Source of the DNA: an uncultured Christensenella sp.
Lineage (GTDB): Bacteria > Bacillota > Clostridia > Christensenellales > UBA1750
NCBI GenBank assembly: GCA_905193155.1
Contig: CAJJNQ010000003.1
Coordinates: 31,148 to 95,147 of the forward strand
DNA length: 64,000 bases
Reading direction: 5' to 3'
A program made the position numbers and the translations under genes. This document shows positions 17,129 through 26,081 of the stretch, piece after piece. Positions within the stretch are counted from its first letter, which is position 1; the number at the start of each line of letters is the position of its first letter. The notes under the pieces were generated by a model, which did not search any database, had not been told where the DNA came from, and saw only the letters and a program-made list of their open reading frames with translations.

Positions 17129-17920
17129 TTACAGCAGCATGGCCGCGCCGTCTGCACGCAGGCAAGCGCCGGAGATGTGCTCCGCCTCTTCGGAGGCCAG
17201 GTAGACGCAAGCCCAACCATCGTCATCCGGCAGGCCGATACGTCCCAGCGGATAGGCAGGATACTTCTCATAGAACTCCCGAGGCAGCTCAAAGCTTGCC
17301 TTCGGGAAGGGGCGCGGATTGCCGCTCTTGAACTCGATCTTCACGCCCGCAGGCATGATCATGTTCACGCGCACGCCGTACTTGGCGAACTCGATGGCAG
17401 CTTCACGCATCAGCATGTGCATGCCGCCCTTGGTCATGGCGTACACCGGGTCGAAGTCGGTGGGGCGCTTGCCGTGGACAGAGGAAATGCAGGTGATGGA
17501 ACCCTTGGTCTCCTTCAGATAAGGCAGAACCGCCTGCATCATGTTGATGTAGCCGCCGAGGTTGACGTGCATCAGCAGGTCATAGTCCTTGAGCGGATAT
17601 TCGCCCAGCATCCACTGCTTCTGAAGCGCAGCGTTGTTGACCAGACCGTCGATGCGCCCGAAGCGCTCATAGGTCGCCTTAACCATGGCCTTGGCCTGCT
17701 CCGGATCGGAAACATCCGCCTGATAGACGAATGCGCAGTCCTCACCGCCGATGGCCTGAATTTCCTTGAGGGTCTCCTCCGCCATGGCGGCGTTGGAGTT
17801 GCAGTTGATGCAGCACTTGGCTCCGGACTTGACAAAGCAACGCACGATACCCTTGCCGATGCCCTTGCCGCTGCCAGTGACAATATAGACCTTACCGGTC
17901 AGATCAAACGGTTTTTTCAT
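17129..17920 (-). CDS. SDR family oxidoreductase
   Basis: Short-chain dehydrogenase/reductase of 263 aa. The Rossmann motif is VTGSGKGIG (TGxxxGxG), the structural NNAA motif is in LVNNAALQKQW, the catalytic serine in CISSVHGK, and YxxxK is YAMTK. The loop after the active site (PAGVKIEFKSGNPRPFPKASFE) is longer than usual. It belongs to the classical NAD(P)-dependent group, as used for gluconate/uronate-type sugar alcohols. It is 14 bases downstream of a second SDR gene and close to an enolase-superfamily sugar-acid enzyme, so a step in acid-sugar metabolism is likely. The exact substrate cannot be read from sequence. Confidence 0.92.
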   Translation of the reverse strand: MKKPFDLTGKVYIVTGSGKGIGKGIVRCFVKSGAKCCINCNSNAAMAEETLKEIQAIGGEDCAFVYQADVSDPEQAKAMVKATYERFGRIDGLVNNAALQKQWMLGEYPLKDYDLLMHVNLGGYINMMQAVLPYLKETKGSITCISSVHGKRPTDFDPVYAMTKGGMHMLMREAAIEFAKYGVRVNMIMPAGVKIEFKSGNPRPFPKASFELPREFYEKYPAYPLGRIGLPDDDGWACVYLASEEAEHISGACLRADGAAMLL

Positions 17921-17934
17921 CTCAATGCGCCCCC

Positions 17935-18693
17935 TTAATCTCTGAAGCCGTAGAACAGCTCAAAGCCGCCGTCTGCGCGCAGATTTGCGCCATTGACAAA
18001 GTCGGCGTCGGAGCTGGCCAGGAATGCCGCGACCGATGCAATCTCGTCGTTGGTTCCGGCTTTCTTTCTCGGGATGCGCCGTGCCATCAGACCCATGGCA
18101 TAGAGCGGAGAGAACTCGCTCTCAAAGAGCTTATCATCGCCCTCGACAGCACCCGCTTCGATCAGGTTGGTCTGGATTCCGAGGCGGCCGAAATACAGCG
18201 CGCTCTCCTTGCAGAGCATATTGAGGCAGCCCTTGGAAATAGAGTACATCACGGCAGAGCCGTTGGGCTTGTCGCAGTGGATGGAGCTGACGATGACGAT
18301 CTTGCCGTTGCCATACTCCGCCATGTGCGCGCCGACGATACGGGTGAGCACGAAGCAGCTCTTGGTATTGTCGTTAAGCTGGCTCTCGAACACATCGCGG
18401 GTCAGGTTCTCCAGATGAGTACGGATGACGTCGTTGTTGTTGTACATCAGCACGTCAATGCGGCCGAATTTGGCTTTGACCTCATCAACCAATGCTTCCG
18501 CACCTTCATAGGTGAGTATGTCGGGCGTGACGATCATGCCCTTTGCGCCTTTTGCCTCGATCTTTCCCAGCAGCTCTTCCGTGCCGCTGCCCAGAACCAA
18601 GTTCGCGCCCTCGCTTGCAAAGCGGAGTGCCAGCGCCTCACCCTGTGCGGTGTTAGCCTGTGTCACATAAACAGTTTTACCGCTGAAACGCAT
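17935..18693 (-). CDS. SDR family protein with altered cofactor motif
   Basis: A 252-aa SDR protein. The active-site residues are kept (VSSIHCDKP serine; YSISK for YxxxK). The glycine-rich nucleotide motif is changed, however: VTQANTAQGEAL where TGxxxGxG would be expected, and NNND (YNNNDVIRTH) replaces NNAG. Cofactor binding may therefore differ. I start it at the ATG at 18693, after GGGGGGAT; an upstream in-frame ATG at 18735 lacks a site. It forms an operon with the following SDR (14-base gap). A shared or heteromeric oxidation step is possible but not shown. Confidence 0.88.
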   Translation of the reverse strand: MRFSGKTVYVTQANTAQGEALALRFASEGANLVLGSGTEELLGKIEAKGAKGMIVTPDILTYEGAEALVDEVKAKFGRIDVLMYNNNDVIRTHLENLTRDVFESQLNDNTKSCFVLTRIVGAHMAEYGNGKIVIVSSIHCDKPNGSAVMYSISKGCLNMLCKESALYFGRLGIQTNLIEAGAVEGDDKLFESEFSPLYAMGLMARRIPRKKAGTNDEIASVAAFLASSDADFVNGANLRADGGFELFYGFRD

Positions 18694-18812
18694 GTGAGTA
18701 TCCCCCCATTTTTTTATGTGTGTGACATTCACCATTGATTATTATGCCACGAATCGAAGCGAATTGCAATATAAAAAGTGTCCGTCTTCCCTTCTTTTTT
18801 TACCCAAACCGT

Positions 18813-18846
18813 AAGAAGAGCGCTGCTGGCGCAGCGCTCTTCTTTA
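18813..18846 (-). terminator. Terminator of enolase-superfamily gene
   Basis: Strong hairpin AAGAAGAGCGCTGC/GCAGCGCTCTTCTT, 18 bases after the gene's stop. The minus-strand reading ends in only a short T-run (TT), so efficiency is uncertain. Confidence 0.6.
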
Positions 18847-18864
18847 TGCTTCTGTTTGTAAAAC

Positions 18865-20241
18865 TTAGGACCACAGACGATCGTGAGAGAGCCAATCGTT
18901 CCACTCGTCGGTGGATTCCCACAGGCCGGGGATTTCGGGATGGATGTGCTCCTTGAGGACTTCGTCATCCAGCTCGTCGATACCGATACCGGGCTTCTCG
19001 GGAACCGCCATGAAGCCGTCCACAATGCGGGGCTTCTCGGTGTCCTTGACCATGTCGGACCACCAATCGACGTCGTTGGAGTGGAACTCCAAGCCGAGGA
19101 AGTTGTTGGTCGCAGCAGCGACATGCACAGCCGCCAGGCAGGCAACAGGGGTCTCTGCCATGTGCAGAGCCATCGCAACGCCGCACTCCTCAGCGTAATC
19201 GCCGATCTTCTTGGTCTCGTAGATACCGCCGGAGGACAGGATGTCGGGATGGATGATGGAAACCGCACGGTTGTCCAGCAGGGGCTTGAAGTTCTCGAGC
19301 AGGTAGATATCCTCACCGGTCGCGATGGGGGTGGTGGAAGCGTTGTGCAGGCGCACATACTGCTCGGTCAGCTGCCACGGGATCATATCCTCGAGCCAGC
19401 ACATATTGTAATCTTCCAGACGGTTGGCCAGCTTGATGCAGTCCTCAACGCCGATGTGACCGAAGTGGTCGATGGACAGCGGGATCTCATAGCCGATCAC
19501 CGAACGGACTTCCTTGACATAGTTCTCCAGGTACTCGAAGCCCTTCTTGGTGATGTGGATACCGGTGAAGGGGTGCGCGATGTTGTTCTGGTCGTAGGAA
19601 CGGTTCGCCCACCAGCGCGCAGCAGCCTTATCGCCGCGAGCCTTGGCTTCGCGAGCCATCTCGGCGGTGTGATGATACTCATCCAGGAAACCGACAGGAG
19701 CGGACAGGCCACCCTCGACATCCCAGAGCTGGTTGATGCCCAGGTCCATCTTCAGCATGGTGTAGCCGTGCTTCTCAACGCGCTTCTTCAGAGCGTCACC
19801 CATGTTCAGGCCGGTGTCCTTGCCGTCAACGTCGGTATCGCAGTACATACGAACCTTGTCGCGGAACTTACCGCCGAGCATCTGGTAAACCGGAATGCCG
19901 TAGGCCTTACCGGCGATATCCCACAGTGCGAGTTCCACGCCGCAGACGCCGCCCGCCTGACGGGACATACCGCCGAACTGCTTGATGCGGCGGAAGATCT
20001 TGTCGATGTTGCAGGGGTTCTCACCGATGAGGAAACGCTTGAGCATCTGAGCGTAGAGCTTGGACGCACCGTCGCGGACTTCACCGTAACCCGTGATGCC
20101 CTGGTTGGTCTCAATGCGCAGCAGGGTGCAGTGCATGGGGGCGCCAACGATGTCAACAAAACGCATGTCCGTGATGCGAAGATCACTGGGCTTGGAGTTC
20201 GTGTTGACATGGGCAAGAGTCTGTTCAAAATTCTCGGCCAT
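18865..20241 (-). CDS. Mandelate racemase/muconate lactonizing enzyme family acid-sugar dehydratase
   Basis: Enolase-superfamily enzyme of 458 aa. It has an N-terminal capping domain (about 20-150), then a TIM barrel with MLKMDLG, metal ligands in LSIDHFGHIG, CWLEDMIPW and IATGEDIYL, and a catalytic-type histidine in MALHMAETP. These place it in the MR/MLE group that dehydrates or isomerises sugar acids. A roughly 60-residue segment between strands (LWDVEGGLSAPVGFLDEYHH to NIAHPF) makes it longer than many relatives. The ATG at 20241 is used since GGGAGG sits nine bases ahead; a second ATG three codons upstream overlaps that site. The terminator separates it from the SDR pair, but they likely share a pathway. 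Confidence 0.9.
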   Translation of the reverse strand: MAENFEQTLAHVNTNSKPSDLRITDMRFVDIVGAPMHCTLLRIETNQGITGYGEVRDGASKLYAQMLKRFLIGENPCNIDKIFRRIKQFGGMSRQAGGVCGVELALWDIAGKAYGIPVYQMLGGKFRDKVRMYCDTDVDGKDTGLNMGDALKKRVEKHGYTMLKMDLGINQLWDVEGGLSAPVGFLDEYHHTAEMAREAKARGDKAAARWWANRSYDQNNIAHPFTGIHITKKGFEYLENYVKEVRSVIGYEIPLSIDHFGHIGVEDCIKLANRLEDYNMCWLEDMIPWQLTEQYVRLHNASTTPIATGEDIYLLENFKPLLDNRAVSIIHPDILSSGGIYETKKIGDYAEECGVAMALHMAETPVACLAAVHVAAATNNFLGLEFHSNDVDWWSDMVKDTEKPRIVDGFMAVPEKPGIGIDELDDEVLKEHIHPEIPGLWESTDEWNDWLSHDRLWS

Positions 20242-20407
20242 TGTTTTCATCCTCCCTGATGTTCTCTATGTCCCGAATCCGGCCAAAGCTCGGTTCCGGT
20301 TTTCTTACGGTTTTACTATACACGTTTTTGCATCAAGTTGCAAGACTCTTTTCGCATTGCGAACAAAAGTCCCGCATTATGAAACTACCCTGGTCTTTTC
20401 ACGCATC

Positions 20408-21766
20408 TCAGTTTATTTTCAGCATCCAGGAAGCTATTTTATCCGTCACAGCCTGATCGACATGCCCTTCCTGTAAATATTCCGCTATCGTCCCCCTGCG
20501 CTTGAAAGCGGTATCCCGGACAAAAAGATGATTCAGCTCCGGCCAGAGCACAAATTCCTTCTCCCCCGCATAATTCTCCAGCGCCTTCTGCCAGGATTTG
20601 TAATCCGCCGTATCCATCTGAAAATCGTTCTCACCCTGCATCACCAGAATCGGGATGTCCAACTGCGCAAGGCTCTCCTCCACGGGATGAGCGTAAAGAT
20701 CCTTCAGATACGGAACCGGAATGCCGAACAGTGTGTCGGAATCCTTCATGTTTTTCAGCTTATCAATTTTTTTATATTCCTTTTTGATGGCATTCTGTTG
20801 AGACGCATCGTCGGTCTGCGCCATGTTCTGATCGTAGACAATGTCCAGGTATCCTCTCGCTGAACCTGCCAGAGAAACGATCCCGGCGACCTTTCCGCTC
20901 TGTGCTGCAATGCGCGGAGCCAGCATGCCGCCCAGCGAATGCCCGACAAGCACAATGGCGTCTGCATCGATACCGGGGGTTTTCGCAAGGGTTTCCACCG
21001 CCAGAAGCGCGTCATCGATCACTTCCTCCTGCACGGTCATGGCGTTGATCTGCTCCTCGGTATAGGTTGAAGCGTAGGTATAGGTACGCTTATCGTAGCG
21101 CAGGGACGCCACGCCCAGCTGCGCCAGCCCGTGCGCAATGTCGGCAAAGGGTACGCAGCCGCCGATGGCCTCGTTGCAGTCCGACGCGCCGGAGCCTTGT
21201 ACCAGCACCACCGCCGGGAGCTCTTCGCCCGCCGCCGCGTCAGCCGGGCGGGTCAATATCGCGCGCAGCGGTGTATCCGTGCCCTCTCCCAGCACAATTT
21301 CTTCCTCCACAACGCCTTCGGGCACGGCGACGGTGTAGCTCACCTTGGGATCGTGCTCGCCGAACCAAAGCCCCGCCACGCCCTTTTCCGCATCGTAGGT
21401 CATTTGAATCGAGCAGCCGCCATGGGTGTGTGTCACCTGCGCCACAATGGTGTACTCCCCGTTGATCTTATAGGGCTTGCGCGCGTCCACCGTCACCGGA
21501 TCGCCGTAGGCAAGACGCACCTGCTCCCAGTTTTCCTGCAAGGAATCGGCGCTCATCTTGTTTTGCAGGTTTTCCGCCAGCAGCGCATAGCAGGTGGCAT
21601 AGTCCTCATGGAAGAGCGCATTGGTGAAGTTTTCCGCCAGCGCATAATAGGGGGCGGCTTCTTCATCGCCGATCTCCTCTACTTCATTTTGAAACAGCGT
21701 GCAGCCGGAAAGCGGCAGCAGCATCAGCGTAAGCGCAAGCAGTGCGCAAAGCAATTTCTTTTTCAT
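20408..21766 (-). CDS. Lipoprotein alpha/beta hydrolase with N-terminal DUF3887-like domain
   Basis: A 452-aa surface lipoprotein hydrolase. The signal peptide ends in lipobox LSGC. An N-terminal domain (about 40-150) resembles the DUF3887/NTF2-like module (FTNALFHEDYATCYALLAEN). The alpha/beta hydrolase follows: LVQGSGASDCN for the oxyanion region, nucleophile elbow VGHSLGGMLAP, acid MQGENDFQM and histidine PELNHLF. This matches the S33-like serine hydrolases found with such N-domains in Clostridia. Esterase or peptidase activity outside the membrane is expected; the substrate is unknown. It is monocistronic by spacing. Confidence 0.88.
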   Translation of the reverse strand: MKKKLLCALLALTLMLLPLSGCTLFQNEVEEIGDEEAAPYYALAENFTNALFHEDYATCYALLAENLQNKMSADSLQENWEQVRLAYGDPVTVDARKPYKINGEYTIVAQVTHTHGGCSIQMTYDAEKGVAGLWFGEHDPKVSYTVAVPEGVVEEEIVLGEGTDTPLRAILTRPADAAAGEELPAVVLVQGSGASDCNEAIGGCVPFADIAHGLAQLGVASLRYDKRTYTYASTYTEEQINAMTVQEEVIDDALLAVETLAKTPGIDADAIVLVGHSLGGMLAPRIAAQSGKVAGIVSLAGSARGYLDIVYDQNMAQTDDASQQNAIKKEYKKIDKLKNMKDSDTLFGIPVPYLKDLYAHPVEESLAQLDIPILVMQGENDFQMDTADYKSWQKALENYAGEKEFVLWPELNHLFVRDTAFKRRGTIAEYLQEGHVDQAVTDKIASWMLKIN

Positions 21767-21837
21767 CGCACATCGGGTTCCTTTCGCGTTTTCACCCAGT
21801 ATAGCGCAATTCGGGAATCAGCACAAGCGCGCCATGA

Positions 21838-21864
21838 CAAAAGCTCCTGCAAGGCAGGAGCTTT
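21838..21864 (-). terminator. Terminator of epimerase gene
   Basis: AAAGCTCCTGC CTT GCAGGAGCTTTT on the minus strand, 14 bases after the stop. Confidence 0.85.
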
Positions 21865-21877
21865 CATAAAGACTGTC

Positions 21878-23089
21878 TTACTTTTCGTAGCGCTCGATGA
21901 TCTCAAAGCACATTCTCGCATTGTGGTAGGGGCACTTCCAGCCGTCAATCTTGCTCTCATAGCCAGAAAGCACCTCGCCGCTGTTGCCCAGCATCGTGAA
22001 CCACTCGCCGTATTCGTGATCGACCACAAACAGGTCGATGTATTCAAACGCCTTCAGCGACGCATCGAGGAAGCGCTGCTCCCCGCTCATCTGCCAGGCG
22101 TTGAGGAAGCCCACGACGGTTTCCGCCTGCACCCACCAGGAGCGGTTGGTGTTGATGTGGCGGGTGACGGGGTTGTATTCGTAGATCATGGAGCCGTCGG
22201 GCAGGATGGATTCCTCCAGGCAGGCCGCCGCCATGGCCAGGCACTTGGGCGCAGACTTTTCTTCCATGTCTTTCTCACCCAGCACCTCCGCCGTCTCGGT
22301 CATCAGCCAGGTACCCTCGATGTCGTGGCCGTAGCTGATCTCCGGCGTGGTCCAGCTCCAGTCGTCGCGGAAGAACATCTTGAAGTGGTGGATTTCAGAG
22401 TCATAGACCTTGTCCAGCATGATGTTCAGGTGCTGGCGAACCTTTGCGATCTGCTCCGGGGTGCGCAGCACACGCAGCAGGCCGGTGTAGGCCTCGATCA
22501 GGTGCAGATGGGTGTTCATGGTCTTGGTGGCCTCGGCCTCGGGGTTGATGTTGGAGCCCTGGTTGGCGGGGTTATAGCTCCAATCGCGCGCAAGGATCTC
22601 AATGTAGCCGGGATGATCGGGCGTATAGGCGTGCTGCTCCAGCAGGTCGCGGATGGCAACGGCCTTGTCGCGCGCCTCGGTATCGCCGGTAGCGCGGCAG
22701 TATTCGCTCAGCGCATAGATGGCAAAGGCCTGACCGTAGACAAACTTCTTGTCGTCAATGGCGTTGCCCTTGCAGTCGAGCATGAAGTAGCAGCCGCCGT
22801 ACTGCTTATCGATGAAGTATTCGCAGAAATAGTCATAGGCGCGCTTGGCAAGCTTGAGATATTTTTCGTCCTTGAGGATGCGGTAAGCGGATGCAAAGGT
22901 CCACACCAGGCGGGCGTTGAGCACAAGGCACTTGGTGCCCCCCTTGACGGGCATGCCCTCGCGCGTCACGACACCGTAAAAGCCTCCGTTTTCCTCATCC
23001 ACGTCATACTTTTCCCAGAAGGGGAGAATGTCCTCCAGCAGCTCCTTTTTCGCCATCTCGTAAAGGTGGGTAAACTTCGGGTCTTTCAT
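21878..23089 (-). CDS. AGE-family 2-epimerase, probably cellobiose 2-epimerase
   Basis: A 403-aa (alpha/alpha)6-barrel enzyme that interconverts glucose and mannose at the reducing end of beta-linked disaccharides, or acts on N-acylglucosamine. Features matching cellobiose 2-epimerases are an N-terminus with LPFWEKY and GGFYG, VLNARLVWTFASAYR, the signature SYGHDIEGTWLMTETAEVLG with its His and Glu, and RSWWVQAETVVGFLNAW near the C-terminus. Length is typical. GGAGG precedes the ATG. A single gene with its own terminator, it fits a beta-mannan or cello-oligosaccharide diet. N-acylglucosamine 2-epimerase cannot be excluded. Confidence 0.85.
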   Translation of the reverse strand: MKDPKFTHLYEMAKKELLEDILPFWEKYDVDEENGGFYGVVTREGMPVKGGTKCLVLNARLVWTFASAYRILKDEKYLKLAKRAYDYFCEYFIDKQYGGCYFMLDCKGNAIDDKKFVYGQAFAIYALSEYCRATGDTEARDKAVAIRDLLEQHAYTPDHPGYIEILARDWSYNPANQGSNINPEAEATKTMNTHLHLIEAYTGLLRVLRTPEQIAKVRQHLNIMLDKVYDSEIHHFKMFFRDDWSWTTPEISYGHDIEGTWLMTETAEVLGEKDMEEKSAPKCLAMAAACLEESILPDGSMIYEYNPVTRHINTNRSWWVQAETVVGFLNAWQMSGEQRFLDASLKAFEYIDLFVVDHEYGEWFTMLGNSGEVLSGYESKIDGWKCPYHNARMCFEIIERYEK

Positions 23090-23150
23090 GGTTCCGGCCT
23101 CCTGTTTTTTATTTGAATTCAGGGATTTTTATCCGCTTTCATTATAGCAG

Positions 23151-23184
23151 AACCCGCAGAAAAGTACAGGCTTTTCTGCGGGTT
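23151..23184 (-). terminator. Terminator of MdlB-like ABC exporter
   Basis: AACCCGCAGAAAAG / CTTTTCTGCGGGTT hairpin after the stop at 23198. The downstream T-run is weak. Confidence 0.7.
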
Positions 23185-23197
23185 CCAAAGACATTTT

Positions 23198-24937
23198 TCA
23201 ATTTCTGAACTGGTAACGGTAAAGCTCGGCGTAAACGCCGTTCTTCGCCAGCAGTTCCTCGTGCGTGCCGCGCTCCTGGATGCCCTTGTCGCCGATGACG
23301 ATGATCTCGTCCGCATTCTTGATGGTGGAAAGGCGGTGCGCCACCACCAGGCAGGTGCGCCCGGCGCTGAGCTGTTCCAGAGATTCCTGAATCAGCATCT
23401 CCGTCGCGTTGTCCAGCGCGGAAGTCGCCTCATCCAGGATCAGGATCGAGGGGTTTTTGAGGAACACGCGGGCGATGGAAATGCGCTGCTTCTGCCCGCC
23501 GGAGAGCTTCACGCCGCGTTCGCCGATGTAGGTGTCATACCCATCCTCCATCGCCAGGATTGTGTCGTGGATGTTGGCCTTCTTGGCGGCGGCGATGATT
23601 TCCTCGTCGGTCGCGTTCAGGTTGCCGTAAGCGATGTTTTCGCGGATGGTGCCGGTAAAGAGGAACACGTCCTGCGCCACCATACCGATGCTGCGCCGCA
23701 GGGACAGACGGGACAGCGTCGTGATGTCCTGACCGTCGATGCTGATTTTGCCGCCCGTGACCTCATAAAAGCGCGGAATCAAATTACAGACCGTGGTCTT
23801 GCCGCCGCCGGAGGGGCCGACCAGCGCCACGGTTTTGCCCGGATCAATATGCATGGACATATGGGAGATGACGCTGCGGTGCTCCTTGCCGTCCTCGTTT
23901 TTCGCCTCATAGGAGAAGGACACATTGTCAAAGTCGATCGAGCCCTTGACGTTTTTGAGTTCCTTGGCGTCGGGCGCTTCGCTCTCCTCCGGCTGCGCCA
24001 TGATCTCGTTGAAGCGGTGATAACCTGTCAGGCCGTTCTGGAACTGCTCGACGAAGTTGATCAGCTTGCGCACCGGGGTGAGGAAGGTGTTGACATAGAG
24101 CAGGAACATCATCAGTTCGCCCACGTCGATCTTGCCGAGGAAATAGAACGCGCCACCCGCGACCAGCACGACGAAATACATCATGTCGGTCATGAAGTTG
24201 GACACCGCGCCAAACTGCCCCATGACCTTCATGCAGCAATTGCGCGATTCAATGTAGATCTGGTTGTAATGGCGGAACTTCTCCTCCTCGTGCTCACCGC
24301 TGGTATAGGAGCGGGAGACGCGGATGCCGGAGATCGCGTTTTCCAGGTTGGCGTTGACCTCGCCCATCTCCACGCGGGACTTGGCGAAGGCGTCGTTGAG
24401 CTTATGCCGCATCTTGGCCGTGAACCACACGACGAAGGGGAGCGTGGCAAAGATGATGAGCGTCAGCGTCAGCGACACGGTGGACATGACGATGAACACG
24501 CCCACCAGCGTCACCAGCGAGATGAACAGATCCTCCGGGCCGTGGTGAGAAAGCTCGGAGATGTCCATCAGGTCGTTGATGATGCGGGACATGATCGTGC
24601 CCGATTTGTTTTCGTCAAAATACGAAAACGGCAGCTTCTGCAATTTGTGGAACACGGTCTGGCGCATATCGCCCTGCAAGCGGTTGCCCATCACATGACC
24701 GTAGTACTGCACAAAATAGTTCATACCCATCTTGATCAGATAGATGACCAGCAGCACCGCCGACCAGAGCAGGAACATGTTCCACATTTTGTTGGGCACA
24801 TAGACGTTGATGATGTTGCGCGCAATGGTAGGATAAAACAGATCCGCCAGCGCAATCACCATCGCACAGACCATGTCCCAGTAGAACAGCTTCCTGTGCG
24901 GCTTGTAGAAACCGATAAAGTCCTTCAGCATTTTCAT
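23198..24937 (-). CDS. ABC exporter (single-polypeptide half-transporter)
   Basis: A 579-aa type IV ABC exporter. Membrane domain residues 15-310 hold six helices. The ATPase has Walker A VGPSGGGKTT, Q-loop VAQDVFL, signature LSGGQKQR, Walker B ILILDEATSALD and H-loop VAHRLST. This length and motif set match homodimeric MsbA/MdlB-like exporters. The MarR regulator gene ends 169 bases upstream in the same orientation, which suggests co-regulation or inducible drug/metabolite export. No substrate can be read from the sequence. Confidence 0.93.
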   Translation of the reverse strand: MKMLKDFIGFYKPHRKLFYWDMVCAMVIALADLFYPTIARNIINVYVPNKMWNMFLLWSAVLLVIYLIKMGMNYFVQYYGHVMGNRLQGDMRQTVFHKLQKLPFSYFDENKSGTIMSRIINDLMDISELSHHGPEDLFISLVTLVGVFIVMSTVSLTLTLIIFATLPFVVWFTAKMRHKLNDAFAKSRVEMGEVNANLENAISGIRVSRSYTSGEHEEEKFRHYNQIYIESRNCCMKVMGQFGAVSNFMTDMMYFVVLVAGGAFYFLGKIDVGELMMFLLYVNTFLTPVRKLINFVEQFQNGLTGYHRFNEIMAQPEESEAPDAKELKNVKGSIDFDNVSFSYEAKNEDGKEHRSVISHMSMHIDPGKTVALVGPSGGGKTTVCNLIPRFYEVTGGKISIDGQDITTLSRLSLRRSIGMVAQDVFLFTGTIRENIAYGNLNATDEEIIAAAKKANIHDTILAMEDGYDTYIGERGVKLSGGQKQRISIARVFLKNPSILILDEATSALDNATEMLIQESLEQLSAGRTCLVVAHRLSTIKNADEIIVIGDKGIQERGTHEELLAKNGVYAELYRYQFRN

Positions 24938-25106
24938 TGAGCCTTTTCTCCCACGTTTTTTCTTATTTTCTTTATTTGCACCATTTTCCCATTCGGAGCA
25001 TTGACTCTCCTTTTTTCAAGGGGATCTGGCGTGCAGCGCCTGAAGGTTTGCCCCTTGTCCCCGTCTCACAGGGTTTGACTGACGATCCTGAAGCATGAGC
25101 CCCTCT

Positions 25107-25547
25107 TCACCCCTTGCCGGACTTTTTCCGTTTGTACGGCTCGTACTTTTCTTCCCAAACGTCCAGCAGCTTGGTCAGCAGCCGGTTCAGCTCCGCCTGC
25201 TCCGCTTCCTCCAGCGGCTCCATCAGCGTTTCGTCGCTCGGTTCTTCCTTTTTTCCGTCGAACTCCGCTCGGCCCTGCGCCGTCAGATGCACCAGCACGC
25301 GGCGGTTGTCCGCCTCGTCGCGGACACGCTCGATCAGCCCGCGCCCTTCCAGCTTGGACAGCAGCTCGCTTCCCGATCCCGGCTGCACGCCCAGCTGCTC
25401 CAATATCTGCTGTTGCGGAAGCGTTTTCTTTTCTGTCAGCAATTCCAGCACGCGGATTTGCCCACGCTTTTCCCCGATGTGATGATAAAGGATGTGCCCG
25501 CAGCGGCGCAGCGATGCAACGGCCTTTGTGCTGTTCTCTTCCTCCAC
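25107..25547 (-). CDS. MarR family transcriptional regulator
   Basis: A 146-aa winged-helix regulator. The wHTH is visible in QQQILEQLGVQPGSGSELLSKLEGRGLIERV, and the wing in RDEADNRRVLVHLTAQGR. The start is the GTG at 25547, after AGGAGG; upstream in-frame sequence to 25625 has no site. It probably represses the ABC exporter that follows, by the common MarR/exporter arrangement. The C-terminal helices are very acidic (EPLEEAEQAELNRLL) before a basic tail. The ligand is unknown. Confidence 0.88.
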   Translation of the reverse strand: MEEENSTKAVASLRRCGHILYHHIGEKRGQIRVLELLTEKKTLPQQQILEQLGVQPGSGSELLSKLEGRGLIERVRDEADNRRVLVHLTAQGRAEFDGKKEEPSDETLMEPLEEAEQAELNRLLTKLLDVWEEKYEPYKRKKSGKG

Positions 25548-25658
25548 AGCTTTCCCTCCTGCCCAAATTGTTTCTGTACCTAAACACTTTATCCGTATCG
25601 TAACACAAACCCCGACTTCTGTCAAGGTCTGCCTCCTTCTTCCGGATCGCTCTGCCGC

Positions 25659-26081
25659 CTATTTTCTATAAAAAAGAAATTCGCAGCCATCTTCGCCATT
25701 GCTCAGGGTCTTTGTCCGCGAAAAGCCTATTTTGCTCAGCCCGCCGTAGGTCACGTCATCCGCGCCGCAAAACAGGCGACAAAGCTCCGCGCAACCGTTC
25801 TCTCGGCAGGCCGTGTGCCAAAGGCATTTGCGGATCGTGACGCCAGAAAATCCCCGACTGCGGCGCTGCATATTCTCCCCTAGCTCCGTTCTGCACACCA
25901 CGCTGACAAAGCCCCCGCTATCCATTGCATAAAAGCCCAGCGCGACCTCCATCTTGACCATGGACCTATGCGTGCCCGCCGCAACCTTTTCCATCATGTA
26001 TTTTCGCATGAGCGTGTAGGCTTCTTCTTGTGAAGGACCTTTTTCAGCAAGGCACGATACAGCGCGATGCACGGCAATCAT
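25659..26081 (-). CDS. L-2-amino-thiazoline-4-carboxylic acid hydrolase-like protein (short)
   Basis: A 140-aa protein resembling the C-terminal part of ATC-hydrolase family proteins. Conserved cysteine and tryptophan motifs are seen: IRKCLWHTACRENGCAELCRLFCGADDVTYGGLSKIGFSRTKTL contains the CLWH..C..C.ELC..FC pattern and the YGGL/F.RTKTL block. Family members are often longer than 200 aa, so this may lack an N-terminal part. The ATG overlaps the stop of the CCA-transferase gene by 4 nt, which decides the start. Whether it hydrolyses thiazolines is unknown. Confidence 0.68.
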   Translation of the reverse strand: MIAVHRAVSCLAEKGPSQEEAYTLMRKYMMEKVAAGTHRSMVKMEVALGFYAMDSGGFVSVVCRTELGENMQRRSRGFSGVTIRKCLWHTACRENGCAELCRLFCGADDVTYGGLSKIGFSRTKTLSNGEDGCEFLFYRK

